Below, in pieces: positions 1 through 8,984 of a stretch of 64,000 nt of DNA; position 1 is the stretch's first letter; each line of letters starts with the position of its first letter. Position numbers and translations under genes: made by a program. This DNA comes from Symploca sp. SIO1C2 (GTDB lineage Bacteria > Cyanobacteriota > Cyanobacteriia > Cyanobacteriales > Coleofasciculaceae): positions 124,001 to 188,000 of the forward strand of contig JAAHFP010000003.1 in NCBI GenBank assembly GCA_010672925.1, given 5' to 3'. The notes under the pieces were generated by a model. That model did no database searches. It was not told where the DNA came from and saw only the letters and a list, made by a program, of their open reading frames with translations.

Positions 1-737
1 TAGTAAAAATCAATACATTCGGGAATACAAGCTATAACTGCGTTTTTAACTCCCGTGAGGTGAGGAGTTTGAACTGAATAATTTCCATTCTCAGAGTTTA
101 ATGCGTTACCTTCTGTCAAAGTTGCAGCGATCGCTTCAATTCGAGCTTGCTCACGCCATTTCATCCATTCTTAAAAAAGTTTTTGATTAGATTTAGGTTC
201 TAAAGCATCAATATATCCTTGTATCCTAGAGCCAATTTGATGATTGTCTTGACGTGCAGAACTACTACGTTTTTGTACCCATAACCTTCCTGTACCATAG
301 TAAGCAATTAATGGCAGGGGAACATCGTATCCTAGACTAATTTCACTTTGTGTTTGTGCTGCAATAGCACGAATCTTTATAGCACCACCATAAGTTGTTC
401 GTCCTCCCATACGATTCAGGTATCGCGACCACTGACAAGACTGACCATTAAGCATCCCAGTTGCTTCAACTCCCACAGGAGTTTGGGGTTCTAGGAAAGG
501 AACTCCCTGTTTTTCCAGGCGTATGTATCGCACTTCATCGGAAGCTATTGAACGAGGGTGAGTATCCATTGAATCAAAGTCAATAAACCACGAACCTGCT
601 GCGATCGCCAATGCATCCAGCAATGCAGTTTTTCCAGACCCATTATTGCCAATCAACACCGTACAGCGGTCATCTAGTTGAAGCTCAAATGACTCAAAAC
701 ATCGAAAATTTTTAACGGTTCGCTTCTCAATTTTCAA
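1..737 (-). pseudogene. AAA family ATPase (SMC/RecF-like), interrupted by an in-frame stop, continues past the window edge
   Basis: The N-terminal part shows the start typical of AAA_15/AAA_21 ATPases: KIEKRTVKNFRCFESFELQL followed by the Walker A motif IGNNGSGKT. Reading stops at a TAA at 171-173, but the same frame then stays open to base 1 with plausible family sequence (EWMKWREQARIEA), so one codon, probably GAA, has become TAA. I place the start at the TTG at 737, because GAGGAGG lies 5 bases upstream and the product then begins MKIEKRTVKNF, the usual form; an upstream GTG at 764 is less likely. Such ATPases often belong to retron, OLD-like or other defence operons, but the partner gene is outside the window. 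It may be a true nonsense mutation or a sequencing error. Confidence 0.75.
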
Positions 738-846
738 GTCATCCTCCTCATGTGATAGACCCACTCGATCCCATGGTTATTTAACTAAACAAACAGTGTA
801 GCTCTAAAATATTGTAGTGGCGTGACACAGCTAAAAATGTGCTTTA

Positions 847-953
847 GAGACAAGGGGGACAAGGGAGACAAGGGAGACAAGGAAGATAGGGATACTCCAG
901 AAAAAATCTATATCTACTCATTACTCATTACTCATTACTCATTACTCATTACT
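847..953. repeat. Two short tandem repeats upstream of hisS
   Basis: Positions 847-885 hold a nine-base unit (GACAAGGGA-type) and 915-953 hold five to six copies of the seven-base unit TCATTAC. The seven-base type matches the STRR heptamers known from filamentous cyanobacteria. No gene is visible between 765 and 1060. Confidence 0.8.
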
Positions 954-1060
954 TCGTATTGCACCATTTAAGGTGTGTCACGGTAGTAGGGATATGAGGA
1001 CGTGGAGATATTGTAGGATGGGGAATGTTGATCAATTTCTTGCAGTAAAGGCAAAATGTA

Positions 1061-2353
1061 ATGGGTTCAATTCAGGCTTTAAAAGGAACAAGGGATATTC
1101 TGCCGCAAGAAGTAGGTTATTGGCAGCAACTGGAAGAGGTGGCACGGCAGATTCTCAATAGGGCTGCTTATCAAGAAATTCGTCCCCCTATTTTTGAAAG
1201 GACTGAGTTGTTTGAGAGGGGTATTGGTGAAGCCACAGATGTGGTGGGGAAAGAAATGTATACTTTTAATGACCGGGCAACCCCACCCCGTTCAGTAACT
1301 CTGCGCCCAGAAGGAACAGCGGGAGTAGCTAGAGCCTATATTCAAAACAGTCTCTACGCCGCCGGTGGGGTGCAACGCCTCTGGTATACAGGACCGATGT
1401 TTCGTTATGAAAATCCCCAAGCTGGTCGTCAGCGGCAATTTCACCAATTAGGGGTGGAAGTTATTGGTAGTGCTTCAGCGCGGGCAGATGTGGAAGTAAT
1501 TGCGATCGCTACTGATATTCTCCAGACTTTGGGTTTAAAAAACCTGCACTTAGACCTCAATTCTGTAGGTAATTCAGATGACAGACAGCAATATCGGGAA
1601 GCACTGGTAACCTACTTTACACAGTATAAGGATGAGTTAGACCCAGACTCTCAGGACCGTCTCACTCGCAATCCTCTAAGGATTTTGGATAGTAAAGACC
1701 AACGAACTCAGGAAATTGTCCAAGGTGCTCCGAGTATTTTGGAATACCTTGGTTCTGATTCCCAGCGCCACTTTGAACAGGTGCAACAACTATTGGGAGA
1801 TTTAGGAATTCCTTACCAGCTCAACCCTCGTTTGGTAAGGGGTTTGGACTACTATACTCACACTGCCTTTGAAATCATGTCCGATGACTTGGGAGCCCAG
1901 GCAACGGTCTGTGGTGGGGGTCGCTATGATGGACTAGTGGAAGAATTGGGCAGTAATCCCACCCCTGCTGTTGGTTGGGCAATGGGTTTGGAAAGGTTGA
2001 TTATACTGCTGCAACAGTTGGTTGAAGCGCCACAGCCAGTACTAGATTTTTATCTGGTATCACGAGGGACTCTAGCGGAAGCCCAAAGTCTACAATTAGC
2101 CCAGAAACTACGTCAGGCTGGGTTTGCCGTGGAACTAGACCTAAGTGGTAGTGCCTTTGGTAAGCAGTTTAAACGAGCTGACCGTAGTGGGGCAATTGCC
2201 TGCTTGGTTTTAGGGGAAGCTGAGGCAGAAGCGAAGACGGTAAATTTGAAGTGGCTCAAGTCAGGAGAACAACAAGCGATCGCGCAAGCTGATTTATTAG
2301 ATAGGATAGATGAGCTAAGAGGCCAAATTGCTGATAGGGTTAAATCGAATTGA
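1061..2353 (+). CDS. hisS: Histidyl-tRNA synthetase
   Basis: Charges tRNA-His with histidine in the cytoplasm. The 430 aa length is normal for the bacterial enzyme. Class II aminoacyl-tRNA synthetase signatures are visible: motif 2 around residues 112-130 (GPMFRYENPQAGRQRQFHQL), the histidine-specific RGLDYYTHTAFE at 260-271, CGGGRYDGL at 284-292, and motif 3 (GWAMGLERL) at 305-313. The C-terminal 100 residues form the anticodon-binding domain. The ATG at 1061 gives the usual start MGSIQALKGTRDILP. It stands alone between repeat-rich spacers. Confidence 0.97.
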   Translation: MGSIQALKGTRDILPQEVGYWQQLEEVARQILNRAAYQEIRPPIFERTELFERGIGEATDVVGKEMYTFNDRATPPRSVTLRPEGTAGVARAYIQNSLYAAGGVQRLWYTGPMFRYENPQAGRQRQFHQLGVEVIGSASARADVEVIAIATDILQTLGLKNLHLDLNSVGNSDDRQQYREALVTYFTQYKDELDPDSQDRLTRNPLRILDSKDQRTQEIVQGAPSILEYLGSDSQRHFEQVQQLLGDLGIPYQLNPRLVRGLDYYTHTAFEIMSDDLGAQATVCGGGRYDGLVEELGSNPTPAVGWAMGLERLIILLQQLVEAPQPVLDFYLVSRGTLAEAQSLQLAQKLRQAGFAVELDLSGSAFGKQFKRADRSGAIACLVLGEAEAEAKTVNLKWLKSGEQQAIAQADLLDRIDELRGQIADRVKSN

Positions 2354-2462
2354 AGATTCTCTTGCTTTATTTTTGAAATGGAAGTTTAATTTTGGTTAAC
2401 AAGGAGTGCTCGCTCTTTACAATAAAAGCGAGCCTTCCCGCTTAAATCGCGATTTTGGAAAA

Positions 2463-2858
2463 TTATTCGTGGTCGTACACCTCAAAAGCTCGATCCAACC
2501 AAACAATATGGAAAATTGCTTTATCCCTATAGCCGACCATTGATTTTTTACCGCTAAAGCGGAAAGCTATGATATTTACATCTTCAGTAATATGTTTGGG
2601 AATAGCAACGCGAAAGCTATTGCGGTCAATTTTTTCATATCCAACCCCATGACGAGGAGCATTGCGAAGATCCTTCCAAGAAAGCTGGCTGAGTTTGTAT
2701 AAAGTAGATACCAGGGCTGCTTTCTCATCTTTATTGCAGCTATCTAAGCCGTGGGTTTTATCGAGATATCGAAAAGAAAAAATGGGAGATTCTACATCGT
2801 AATTTGGAGTTCTTGCCAATGGCGAAGATGCCGATTGTTTACCCTTAAGTTTTGCCAT
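2463..2858 (-). CDS. Small basic protein, probable toxin of the Panacea-type pair
   Basis: 131 aa, encoded two bases downstream of the DUF4065 gene, so the two are surely co-transcribed. The N-terminus is basic and low complexity (MAKLKGKQ). The C-terminal part (FRFSGKKSMVGYRDKAIFHI, then VWLDRAFEVYDH) recalls the last strands of RelE/ParE-like folds, where a compact beta-sheet ends in a hydrophobic strand plus Tyr-Asp-His, but I cannot prove the fold. Known biology: Panacea (DUF4065) antitoxins pair with many unrelated toxins, so a small unknown gene directly next to one is a natural toxin candidate. The toxin role is inferred from position. Confidence 0.6.
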   Translation of the reverse strand: MAKLKGKQSASSPLARTPNYDVESPIFSFRYLDKTHGLDSCNKDEKAALVSTLYKLSQLSWKDLRNAPRHGVGYEKIDRNSFRVAIPKHITEDVNIIAFRFSGKKSMVGYRDKAIFHIVWLDRAFEVYDHE

Positions 2859-2860
2859 CG

Positions 2861-3295
2861 CTACTTGACTAACTGACTCTCAAAATATGTCTTCATCAAA
2901 GAATGGGATATCTCTTCTGTAATGGTGGTTTTCTTCCAGGGCAGTTCTTGATGAGTAAGATGCATGAGAGCCGGGGCGGTATATTGTCCGTAGACTTCGT
3001 AAACTTCATTGAGCAAATTCTGAGTTTCTTGATCGTATTGCTCCGGATTGAAATCTTCAGGCTGTGGAATGAATGCCAATTTATATTGTTTGTAGTGGTG
3101 ATAAATGTCGGGCACAACGGGACCGTATTGCCAAGCTTCTATTTTTTCAGTAAATAGAGGTTTATCAAACATTGCCAGATAGAAACCTTGGGCATAATAG
3201 AGCAATTTCTGAAGTTTGAGATTAGTAATAAAATCTTCCTGTTCTGGAGAAGCAAGGGTTATGAAGTATTTTGCTATGTCTAATGCACTGTACAT
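2861..3295 (-). CDS. DUF4065 (Panacea) antitoxin
   Basis: 144 aa. The domain is recognised from the order of its conserved motifs: ALDIAKYFI near the start, NLKLQKLLYYAQGF, then EAWQYGPVVPDIYHHYK and late LPWKKTT. This is the SocA/GepA-like Panacea domain, which neutralises different toxins in type II systems. The extended frame begins at a TTG at 3304; I prefer the ATG at 3295, which gives MYSALDIAKYF. It is the first gene of a two-gene operon with the probable toxin at 2463-2858. Confidence 0.85.
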   Translation of the reverse strand: MYSALDIAKYFITLASPEQEDFITNLKLQKLLYYAQGFYLAMFDKPLFTEKIEAWQYGPVVPDIYHHYKQYKLAFIPQPEDFNPEQYDQETQNLLNEVYEVYGQYTAPALMHLTHQELPWKKTTITEEISHSLMKTYFESQLVK

Positions 3296-3341
3296 GGGGA
3301 GCAACTTAACTTTATGTTCTAAATATAACTTATTTTTCTAG

Positions 3342-3602
3342 CTAGTCTAAACTCCAGTCTCCTTGTCCCTCATAAATTTGCTCCCGTATCATAGTCCAGT
3401 TGCTTTGAGTCAGATGCGATTGCAATCCACACCCACGAAAGCTATGCTTGCGGAGTTTAAAGGGAGTTTGAGGTTTAGTATTGGCATCCAAAAACTGTCG
3501 CAGTGCAGCTTCCATGATGCTCTTGAGAGTCTGCTGGCGCTCTGCTGCAAGTTGTTTGGCACTCAATAGCAAAGCATCGTCGATTTCAATAGTTGTTTTC
3601 AT
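3342..3602 (-). CDS. VapB-like ribbon-helix-helix antitoxin without a partner
   Basis: 86 aa. It opens MKTTIEIDDALLLSAKQLAA, the beta-strand and helix of the ribbon-helix-helix family used by VapB antitoxins (DUF2191 type), then ERQQTLKSIMEAALRQFL. The C-terminal half would wrap around a PIN-domain toxin. No PIN gene follows: the next bases downstream lead straight into the spacer before the Panacea pair. It is either an orphan antitoxin left after toxin loss, or acts with a toxin elsewhere. Confidence 0.7.
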   Translation of the reverse strand: MKTTIEIDDALLLSAKQLAAERQQTLKSIMEAALRQFLDANTKPQTPFKLRKHSFRGCGLQSHLTQSNWTMIREQIYEGQGDWSLD

Positions 3603-3707
3603 TAATCTTTGATTGGGTTGTCTTCAATTAGTGGTGGGTAAAAGCCCCCACTAATTGTCTTCAATTTTGAATTGATAATTTTTAATTTTGAATTGTTTTG
3701 ACCATCC

Positions 3708-4670
3708 TCAACTAGTTTTATCCACTTTTTTACCAGTGTTGCGCACATTAACGACAAGACTAAGTACCTGAAACCAAAATGGTGCTCCCATCGCAATCGC
3801 AATACTACTTAAGAACCAACCAACCAAGGTTTTCACTATACTTTCTATTCCCAAAGGACTAAACTGTTTTTTAAGGGGGTTTGACAAATCCCAACCAACA
3901 GGTAGAGAAGATAAATCAGTAACAGCTTGATTCACATCTGCTTGAATCCCAGTTAAGCATTTGGTTTTGCTGGCTTCATCCTCAGAAATCTGTAAACAGG
4001 AATTAGAAGCGACAACTTGCTGGGCGACATTAGTGATAGTAGACCGCAGGACTTGATCTTTAGCTAAGCTATTGACAATATAAACTGTATCCACATTAGC
4101 CAAAATTGCAATGAGAAAAGCAATCACTAGGGCGACCCCTTTCGCATTCCGTTTATAAACTCCAGAAGCACGATCCATAGAGGAATTGAACCAATTCTCA
4201 ATCTCTAGCTCCAGTTGATTAACTTGTTGACTGAGGTCTGTAACTTTGGAGCGAGCCCGTTTAGATAAAGAGAGGAGATTTTTCTTTAAACTATCTGGAA
4301 GGCTTGAATGATTTTCAATGTCCTGCATCAACTCTGCTAAAGTTGGATATACATCTTTGCCTTCTCGGATAATTTCGAGCAAAGCACTAGAAAACGAAGT
4401 TGCAGGGATATAAGAAGGACCAGTTGACTTCTTGGTGTTGGCTGATTTGTGATTTAGGGACTGAATTAAAGGATTATTGTAGATTTTGCTGACAAGGGGA
4501 TCGTCTGAGCTACCCTTACCTAACAGTTGAGCAATCACGTTTTTTAAATGTTTAGCTCTCCATTCCAACAGGGTGGCAATAAGTTCCTGAATTTCAGATG
4601 CAATTAAGCTAAAAACTAGGTAGATGATAATTAATCCAATGGCAATATTGAGAACAGTTGGCAAGTTCAT
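3708..4670 (-). CDS. Conserved cyanobacterial membrane protein of unknown function
   Basis: 320 aa. A transmembrane helix lies at residues 5-27 (NIAIGLIIIYLVFSLIASEI), then a long polar, helix-rich middle region with many Lys and Glu (about 40-175), a second membrane segment about 178-200 (GVALVIAFLIAILANVDTVY), and a hydrophobic C-terminal stretch about 280-310 (LVGWFLSSIAIAMGAPFWF). The architecture suggests one large cytoplasmic loop with a coiled-coil section around residues 145-165. I do not recognise a function. The neighbours give no pathway hint. Confidence 0.7.
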   Translation of the reverse strand: MNLPTVLNIAIGLIIIYLVFSLIASEIQELIATLLEWRAKHLKNVIAQLLGKGSSDDPLVSKIYNNPLIQSLNHKSANTKKSTGPSYIPATSFSSALLEIIREGKDVYPTLAELMQDIENHSSLPDSLKKNLLSLSKRARSKVTDLSQQVNQLELEIENWFNSSMDRASGVYKRNAKGVALVIAFLIAILANVDTVYIVNSLAKDQVLRSTITNVAQQVVASNSCLQISEDEASKTKCLTGIQADVNQAVTDLSSLPVGWDLSNPLKKQFSPLGIESIVKTLVGWFLSSIAIAMGAPFWFQVLSLVVNVRNTGKKVDKTS

Positions 4671-4837
4671 TGTTTATCCTTTTAGAGTTCTATTCAAAGT
4701 AGATTTTCAGTAGAGTTTTCCGATATTCTCAGTATCTATTGTTAATTTTAATAGACATCTCTCAAAATACTGACTAGGGAATGAGGGCTAATCAGAGTGC
4801 ATCTGTAGCTCAGTTAGCCGGTGGGGAGACCATTTGA

Positions 4838-4973
4838 TAGCAAATCCGGTATAAATAGATCCGTTATGTCCACATTGTAGAGACGTGCCATATTGTAGAG
4901 ACGTGCCATGGCGCGTCTCTACAGAATTTAGCGGTTTCCTGAAAACGGGAATATCCAAACCGGATTTGGTATG
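4838..4973. repeat. MITE-like palindromic element, family D, copy 1
   Basis: It begins with CAAATCCGGT and ends ACCGGATTTGGT, which are inverted copies. The centre holds a palindrome built from TGTAGAGACG..CGTCTCTACA around GCCATGGC. A second copy in the opposite orientation lies at 47521-47641 and matches along nearly its whole length. Copy 1 carries an extra partial duplication of its TTGTAGAGACGTGCCA arm. It has no coding capacity. Confidence 0.75.
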
Positions 4974-5208
4974 AGATGCATTTGCCTGAAGCTAAAACAT
5001 TTCGATTATTAGAATTACTATATTGAGGAGAGCCACTCCAGACCAAAGAGTTGGAGTGGGGATGAATCGCCGGTCAATTAACAGTAGAATACAACCAAGC
5101 AGATCAGGGCACCCAGAGCTAACGACCACCTGGAGAGTGACTCTAACGGGAGTGATGATCCACAATCGACTCAAAATCCGACGAATAGGTGAAAAATCGC
5201 TAATAACT

Positions 5209-8200
5209 ATGGAATATTGGGAATTTTTGATACAAAAAGAAGGCGATCGCACTTGGAAGCCGATTAAATCATCAAGGATTGAAATTGAACCAGGTCGTTA
5301 TCGGATAGTGGCTCACTCCAGCTTGAAAAATGCGGAGGTGGAAATTTCGGTAATTCATCAAAGCCTTGAGGAAGTACCACCAAAGCAAAGATCTCAAAAG
5401 CGATCGCGTCGCACTAGTCCAGAAGGGTTAATGGTAGTGATTCCCTTCACTCAACTCAAATCTGGTATTTGGGAACTACGCTGCTGTGGCGATATTATGT
5501 CGGAATTGATGGGTGAGCCCTGGCAGCAATCTGTTCAATTGCAAGTGGGCTCAATCGTCTCGGAAGTTGTACCCAATGCTCAATCAGAATCATCATTAGT
5601 AGGAATTGCTCAGAATGCAGGAGGCAGGAGGCAGGAGGCAGAGGGCAGAAGGCAGGAGGAAGAACCCACCCCTAACCCCTCCCAGGAGGGGAATAGGAGG
5701 CAGGAGGTTTTCAGCCATACTCCTACCCAGGAGTTTGCGTTAACAGATGAGGATTTTAAACAACCATTACCAATACTGCCAATTGAAGCTCTTGAAGAAA
5801 ACCCTGCTTTGGAAACAGTACCACCGGGAACTTTAGAGTCACGGCCAGTAGTTGAACCAACTTTGGTAGGAACTGAAGTTGCTCAGGAGCAAGGCAACAG
5901 TGAAGAGGATTTGACAGGTTTGTTCCCTTCATCGGGAGTGGTTAGCTCCTCGCTAGATGCTTTCGAGGAAGATAAGACAGAAGATAAAATTACCGCAAAT
6001 GGCCAAGATTCCTACATTACCAATCTACCATCAGAGAAGCTTTCCATTGCCAATCCCATCCTGGAACAGTCTCTACAGACTCTTGAGCAAATTATGCAAC
6101 AAGTGCTCGAACCAGTCTTGGATGAGTTTGAGCAATCTGAGCCTTCAAAACAGCAGTCGTTAATTGAACCGACGCCGATACTGGAACAACCGGAAGATGA
6201 TCAATTTGCCAAGACAATTACTAATCAGTTGGGGTTAATTTTAACCCTAGAGGAAGAAGCATTAGTCGCCCATCGGGAAGAACTGTTAGCCATTGTCGGA
6301 CAACTAGATGTTTTGGACGTTAATCAACTCAATGAGCAACAACAGAAGCAAGCTTGGCAACAAATTTTCCCAGGTATACTATCCTATGAGCTAAGGGATC
6401 CTCAAACCTCACAGATACTGCTTAATACCCAATATCCCTTAGCAGAACAAACACCACCTTTGACTTTTAGCCATAGCTTAGAGCTTCCTGAAAATTGCAA
6501 TAGTCGTCTGCTGGTAGGAAAAGTTACCTTTTATGGTTCAAACTCCCAAGCTTTAGTCAGTCAGTTTTTTACTGTTACTGCGGATTTAGATGATGTACTA
6601 GGCTCGATTTTGCTGGGAGGCAAGATCATGCCTGTGGAGACAATGCTGGCAGTAGCTAACCATATAACGACCTCCCCAGAAGATCAGCAAAAGTCCACTC
6701 CCTTGAATGAGGCTTTGCTTGACTTAGTCGATACTCCCCCCATTAGTCAACCTCGTCCTTGGCATCGCTCATCCAGCAGTCCCTTACCGCCGCAACTTTA
6801 CCACCGGGATTCAACTCAAAAATCATCACCTTCTATTGATTTGCCCAGCTTCCCCCAGCAGCGAATTGACTCTCCTCAGGAATCTGAGATTTCTGAAGAA
6901 ATACCTACTGAGTTGTCCCCCGATATCCCGACATCCCCACCAACAATATCATCAACTGAACTAAGCGAACCTGAACAAATTGAGCTCAAGCAGGAAGATG
7001 CTGAATCCCTAACCGAACTAAGGGAACCTGAACAGATTGAGTTCAAGCAGGAAGATGCTGAATCCCTAAGTTTGGAAAACGAACCATTAGATTTAGAATT
7101 ACCGGTTAACTTTGTCGATAACTTTTTCTCCAAAACCCTCAATCAAGAACCAGTAAATCAGGAGGAAGAAACGGATGAACGGAAACAAAGTTTAGGGCAA
7201 GAGTCAGTAGAAACAGAGACGCAAGACTCACCAGAGGCGGAGAATGGAGATAACCCCCAAAATTCTGTTTCCCCGGAAGAAACTGCTTCGGATTTACCAT
7301 TAGAGCCAGAAGGAATCGAGTCACCGGATACTACAGCAGTTTCGGCAACTGATACTCAACTTCAAGATTCTGACTCAATGGCAGAAGCAGATGTTTCTGA
7401 ACCGGAGATACCATTAACCCAGAGTCAAACTTCTCCGGTGGATGCAGATGAAACTCAGGGCATTGAAAACGAATTCCAAGCCTTAAAACTACAAGACCGT
7501 TTTTGGTCTCGACTAAATTCTCTAGTGATAGATGCTGAGTTGCCCACCAAGGTGGAATCAGATGAATCTACTACTAGTAAAACAACGGAGATAGAAAAGC
7601 TTAGAAACAAACTCAACTCCGAGGAGGTAACTTCTCAACCAGCTGAAGTTGAAGAACAAGAACCAATCGAATTTACCGAAGAGTTGCCGACGGATACAGT
7701 CATGGCTGATTTTGATGAGTCTCTGTGGGAAGTTACTGAGGACGATGATGAGGTTACTGATATTCCAGACTCCTATTTTGTTCCCCTAACTAATACCAAT
7801 TGGGTTAATCAAGAAATTGTTGTAGAAGAAGAAGAGGAACCGCTAGCATCACCAGTAGTTACCTCCAATGGTGATGTTTCTGGAAGGGTGAATCAGAGAG
7901 AGCAGGAAAAGAAATCAGCACCAGAGGTTAACCATCCTGTGGCATCGGAGATATCGATACCAGCACCAGATCTCTTTGTACCTAGGAGTGAACTGAGTGC
8001 GGGAGAACCAGTAACTGTCCGCATCAAATTGCCTCCCCACCCATCTCGTCTTTATGTCAAGCTGTGGATTAAAGACCGACAAAGTCGTTTGATCTTAGAT
8101 GGACCTCGTTCTTTTGTGGATTTTGTACCTAATGCCTCTGGGGAGTTAGAGGAACTAACCCAGTTAATTGTACCTTTTGGTACTGTAGAAATTCGGTTTG

Positions 8201-8313
8201 AAGCGATCGCTATTGATATGTACAGCCAACGAGAAAGCCACAAGGTAGCATTTGACTCTAAGGTAATTTCTTCTGACTTACCTGATATCTCCTTGGAGGA
8301 GTTTGAATCTTAA
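5209..8313 (+). CDS. Large acidic cyanobacterial protein with terminal beta domains and a disordered centre
   Basis: Open from 5023, but I choose the ATG at 5209 (MEYWEFLIQKEGDRTWKPI), because the preceding 62 codons are not protein-like and adjoin a MITE. This gives 1034 aa. The N-terminus (about 1-125) looks beta-rich (EPGRYRIVAHSSL, SGIWELRCCGD). The long centre is rich in Glu, Ser, Pro and Thr and probably disordered, with an internal near-repeat EQIE(L/F)KQEDAESL. The C-terminal 100 residues again look like a beta-sandwich (SAGEPVTVRIKLP, RLYVKLWIKDRQSRLILDGP). No signal peptide is seen. An in-frame insert at about residues 135-165 is intergenic-type repeat (see 5619-5710). Function unknown. 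Confidence 0.75.
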   Translation: MEYWEFLIQKEGDRTWKPIKSSRIEIEPGRYRIVAHSSLKNAEVEISVIHQSLEEVPPKQRSQKRSRRTSPEGLMVVIPFTQLKSGIWELRCCGDIMSELMGEPWQQSVQLQVGSIVSEVVPNAQSESSLVGIAQNAGGRRQEAEGRRQEEEPTPNPSQEGNRRQEVFSHTPTQEFALTDEDFKQPLPILPIEALEENPALETVPPGTLESRPVVEPTLVGTEVAQEQGNSEEDLTGLFPSSGVVSSSLDAFEEDKTEDKITANGQDSYITNLPSEKLSIANPILEQSLQTLEQIMQQVLEPVLDEFEQSEPSKQQSLIEPTPILEQPEDDQFAKTITNQLGLILTLEEEALVAHREELLAIVGQLDVLDVNQLNEQQQKQAWQQIFPGILSYELRDPQTSQILLNTQYPLAEQTPPLTFSHSLELPENCNSRLLVGKVTFYGSNSQALVSQFFTVTADLDDVLGSILLGGKIMPVETMLAVANHITTSPEDQQKSTPLNEALLDLVDTPPISQPRPWHRSSSSPLPPQLYHRDSTQKSSPSIDLPSFPQQRIDSPQESEISEEIPTELSPDIPTSPPTISSTELSEPEQIELKQEDAESLTELREPEQIEFKQEDAESLSLENEPLDLELPVNFVDNFFSKTLNQEPVNQEEETDERKQSLGQESVETETQDSPEAENGDNPQNSVSPEETASDLPLEPEGIESPDTTAVSATDTQLQDSDSMAEADVSEPEIPLTQSQTSPVDADETQGIENEFQALKLQDRFWSRLNSLVIDAELPTKVESDESTTSKTTEIEKLRNKLNSEEVTSQPAEVEEQEPIEFTEELPTDTVMADFDESLWEVTEDDDEVTDIPDSYFVPLTNTNWVNQEIVVEEEEEPLASPVVTSNGDVSGRVNQREQEKKSAPEVNHPVASEISIPAPDLFVPRSELSAGEPVTVRIKLPPHPSRLYVKLWIKDRQSRLILDGPRSFVDFVPNASGELEELTQLIVPFGTVEIRFEAIAIDMYSQRESHKVAFDSKVISSDLPDISLEEFES
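5619..5710 (+). repeat. Intergenic-type repeat lying in frame inside the acidic protein gene
   Basis: GCAGGAGGCAGGAGG-type purine repeats are followed by ACCCACCCCTAACCCC and the palindromic CTCCCAGGAGGGG. It translates as a basic, low-complexity stretch ending EPTPNPSQEGNRRQE. The same composite occurs in frame in the WD40 kinase at about 31990-32045 (opposite strand), where it gives EPTPNPSKEGNRRQ, and a related form occurs as non-coding DNA at 49280-49310. Confidence 0.8.
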
Positions 8314-8384
8314 GTTGGATTAGGGCATATGTCGTATTAAGGAGCATATTGGATTAGGGTACATGTTGAATTGGGCGCAAGCAG

Positions 8385-8411
8385 ATTAGGACGCACGTCG
8401 GTGCGTCCCTA
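8385..8411. repeat. Palindromic GACGCACGTCGGTGCGTC repeat
   Basis: An inverted repeat that ends at the 3' end of the minus-strand gene beginning at 8699. A close copy (GGCGCACGTCGGTGCGCC) lies at 30108-30132. It could form a hairpin at the 3' end of that transcript, but it is an interspersed repeat and not a dedicated terminator: no T-run follows. Confidence 0.5.
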
Positions 8412-8699
8412 CTTGTAATAAAAGGCGATTTCTTTGTCTTTTAAGGGAACAAAGTCTGCGTCAATTAATTGCTGATTGAGTTCAGCTTGGGGAATATGCT
8501 TGGCTCCAATGCGAACAATCCGAGAGCGCATGGAATTGCTTACACCACTGCGTTGACGCCCTGCTTCGAGAGCCATGACTTGGTTGTACAATTCTAGTTT
8601 TGCAGCTGGAATTGGTGTGCCATCCAGGTCTATGCCTTGGGCAATAGCTGCATCTACGGCATCTGCACCGGTGGAGGATTGGGAAGGCTCAGAGGTCAT
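8409..8699 (-). CDS. Conserved small cyanobacterial protein of unknown function
   Basis: 96 aa from the ATG at 8699 (MTSEPSQSSTGADAVDAAIA); the longer frame from 8762 has a less likely leader. The sequence is soluble and helix-rich: IPAAKLELYNQVMALEAGRQ, RSRIVRIGAKHIPQAELNQQ, then DADFVPLKDKEIAFYY. The tail pattern with an aromatic end is typical of small conserved cyanobacterial proteins, but I cannot assign a role. It is convergent with the large acidic protein gene and sits alone. Confidence 0.65.
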   Translation of the reverse strand: MTSEPSQSSTGADAVDAAIAQGIDLDGTPIPAAKLELYNQVMALEAGRQRSGVSNSMRSRIVRIGAKHIPQAELNQQLIDADFVPLKDKEIAFYYK

Positions 8700-8764
8700 A
8701 ATAAAAGCGATAATAGAAGTTGGCCAAGGGTATTTTATAGTATCGGTGCTCGGTAGTGACAAGT

Positions 8765-8822
8765 AATATCAAGTTTGGTTGAATACTTACGAATGCTTAT
8801 AGAGTATTTAACCGAATAGTTA
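8765..8822. repeat. Compact, degenerate copy of MITE family A
   Basis: AATATCAAGTTTGGTTGAAT is followed by a short centre and a degenerate inverted end, GAGTATTTAACCGAATAG. Compare the complete copies at 9562-9685, 30164-30291 and 32497-32609. Just downstream, 8834-8852 holds an ACAGGCATCTTGCCTGT palindrome, a second interspersed repeat that recurs at about 22830, 44350 and 44405. Confidence 0.6.
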
Positions 8823-8984
8823 CGGCAATTGTGGAACAGGCATCTTGCCTGTTAACGCTCAACCAATCGAACTCAACCAATAGCGAGCAAGATGCTCGCA
8901 CTACGCACTACACTCTTGGATGGGACGTATGCAATATAAAGATTAGAGAATCATGAATTTCACATAACGAGGATTTTCATTAAT

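Noticed and set aside
5023-5208. Earlier start for the large acidic protein
   Set aside because: The extra 62 codons are not protein-like; the ATG at 5209 begins a better N-terminus.
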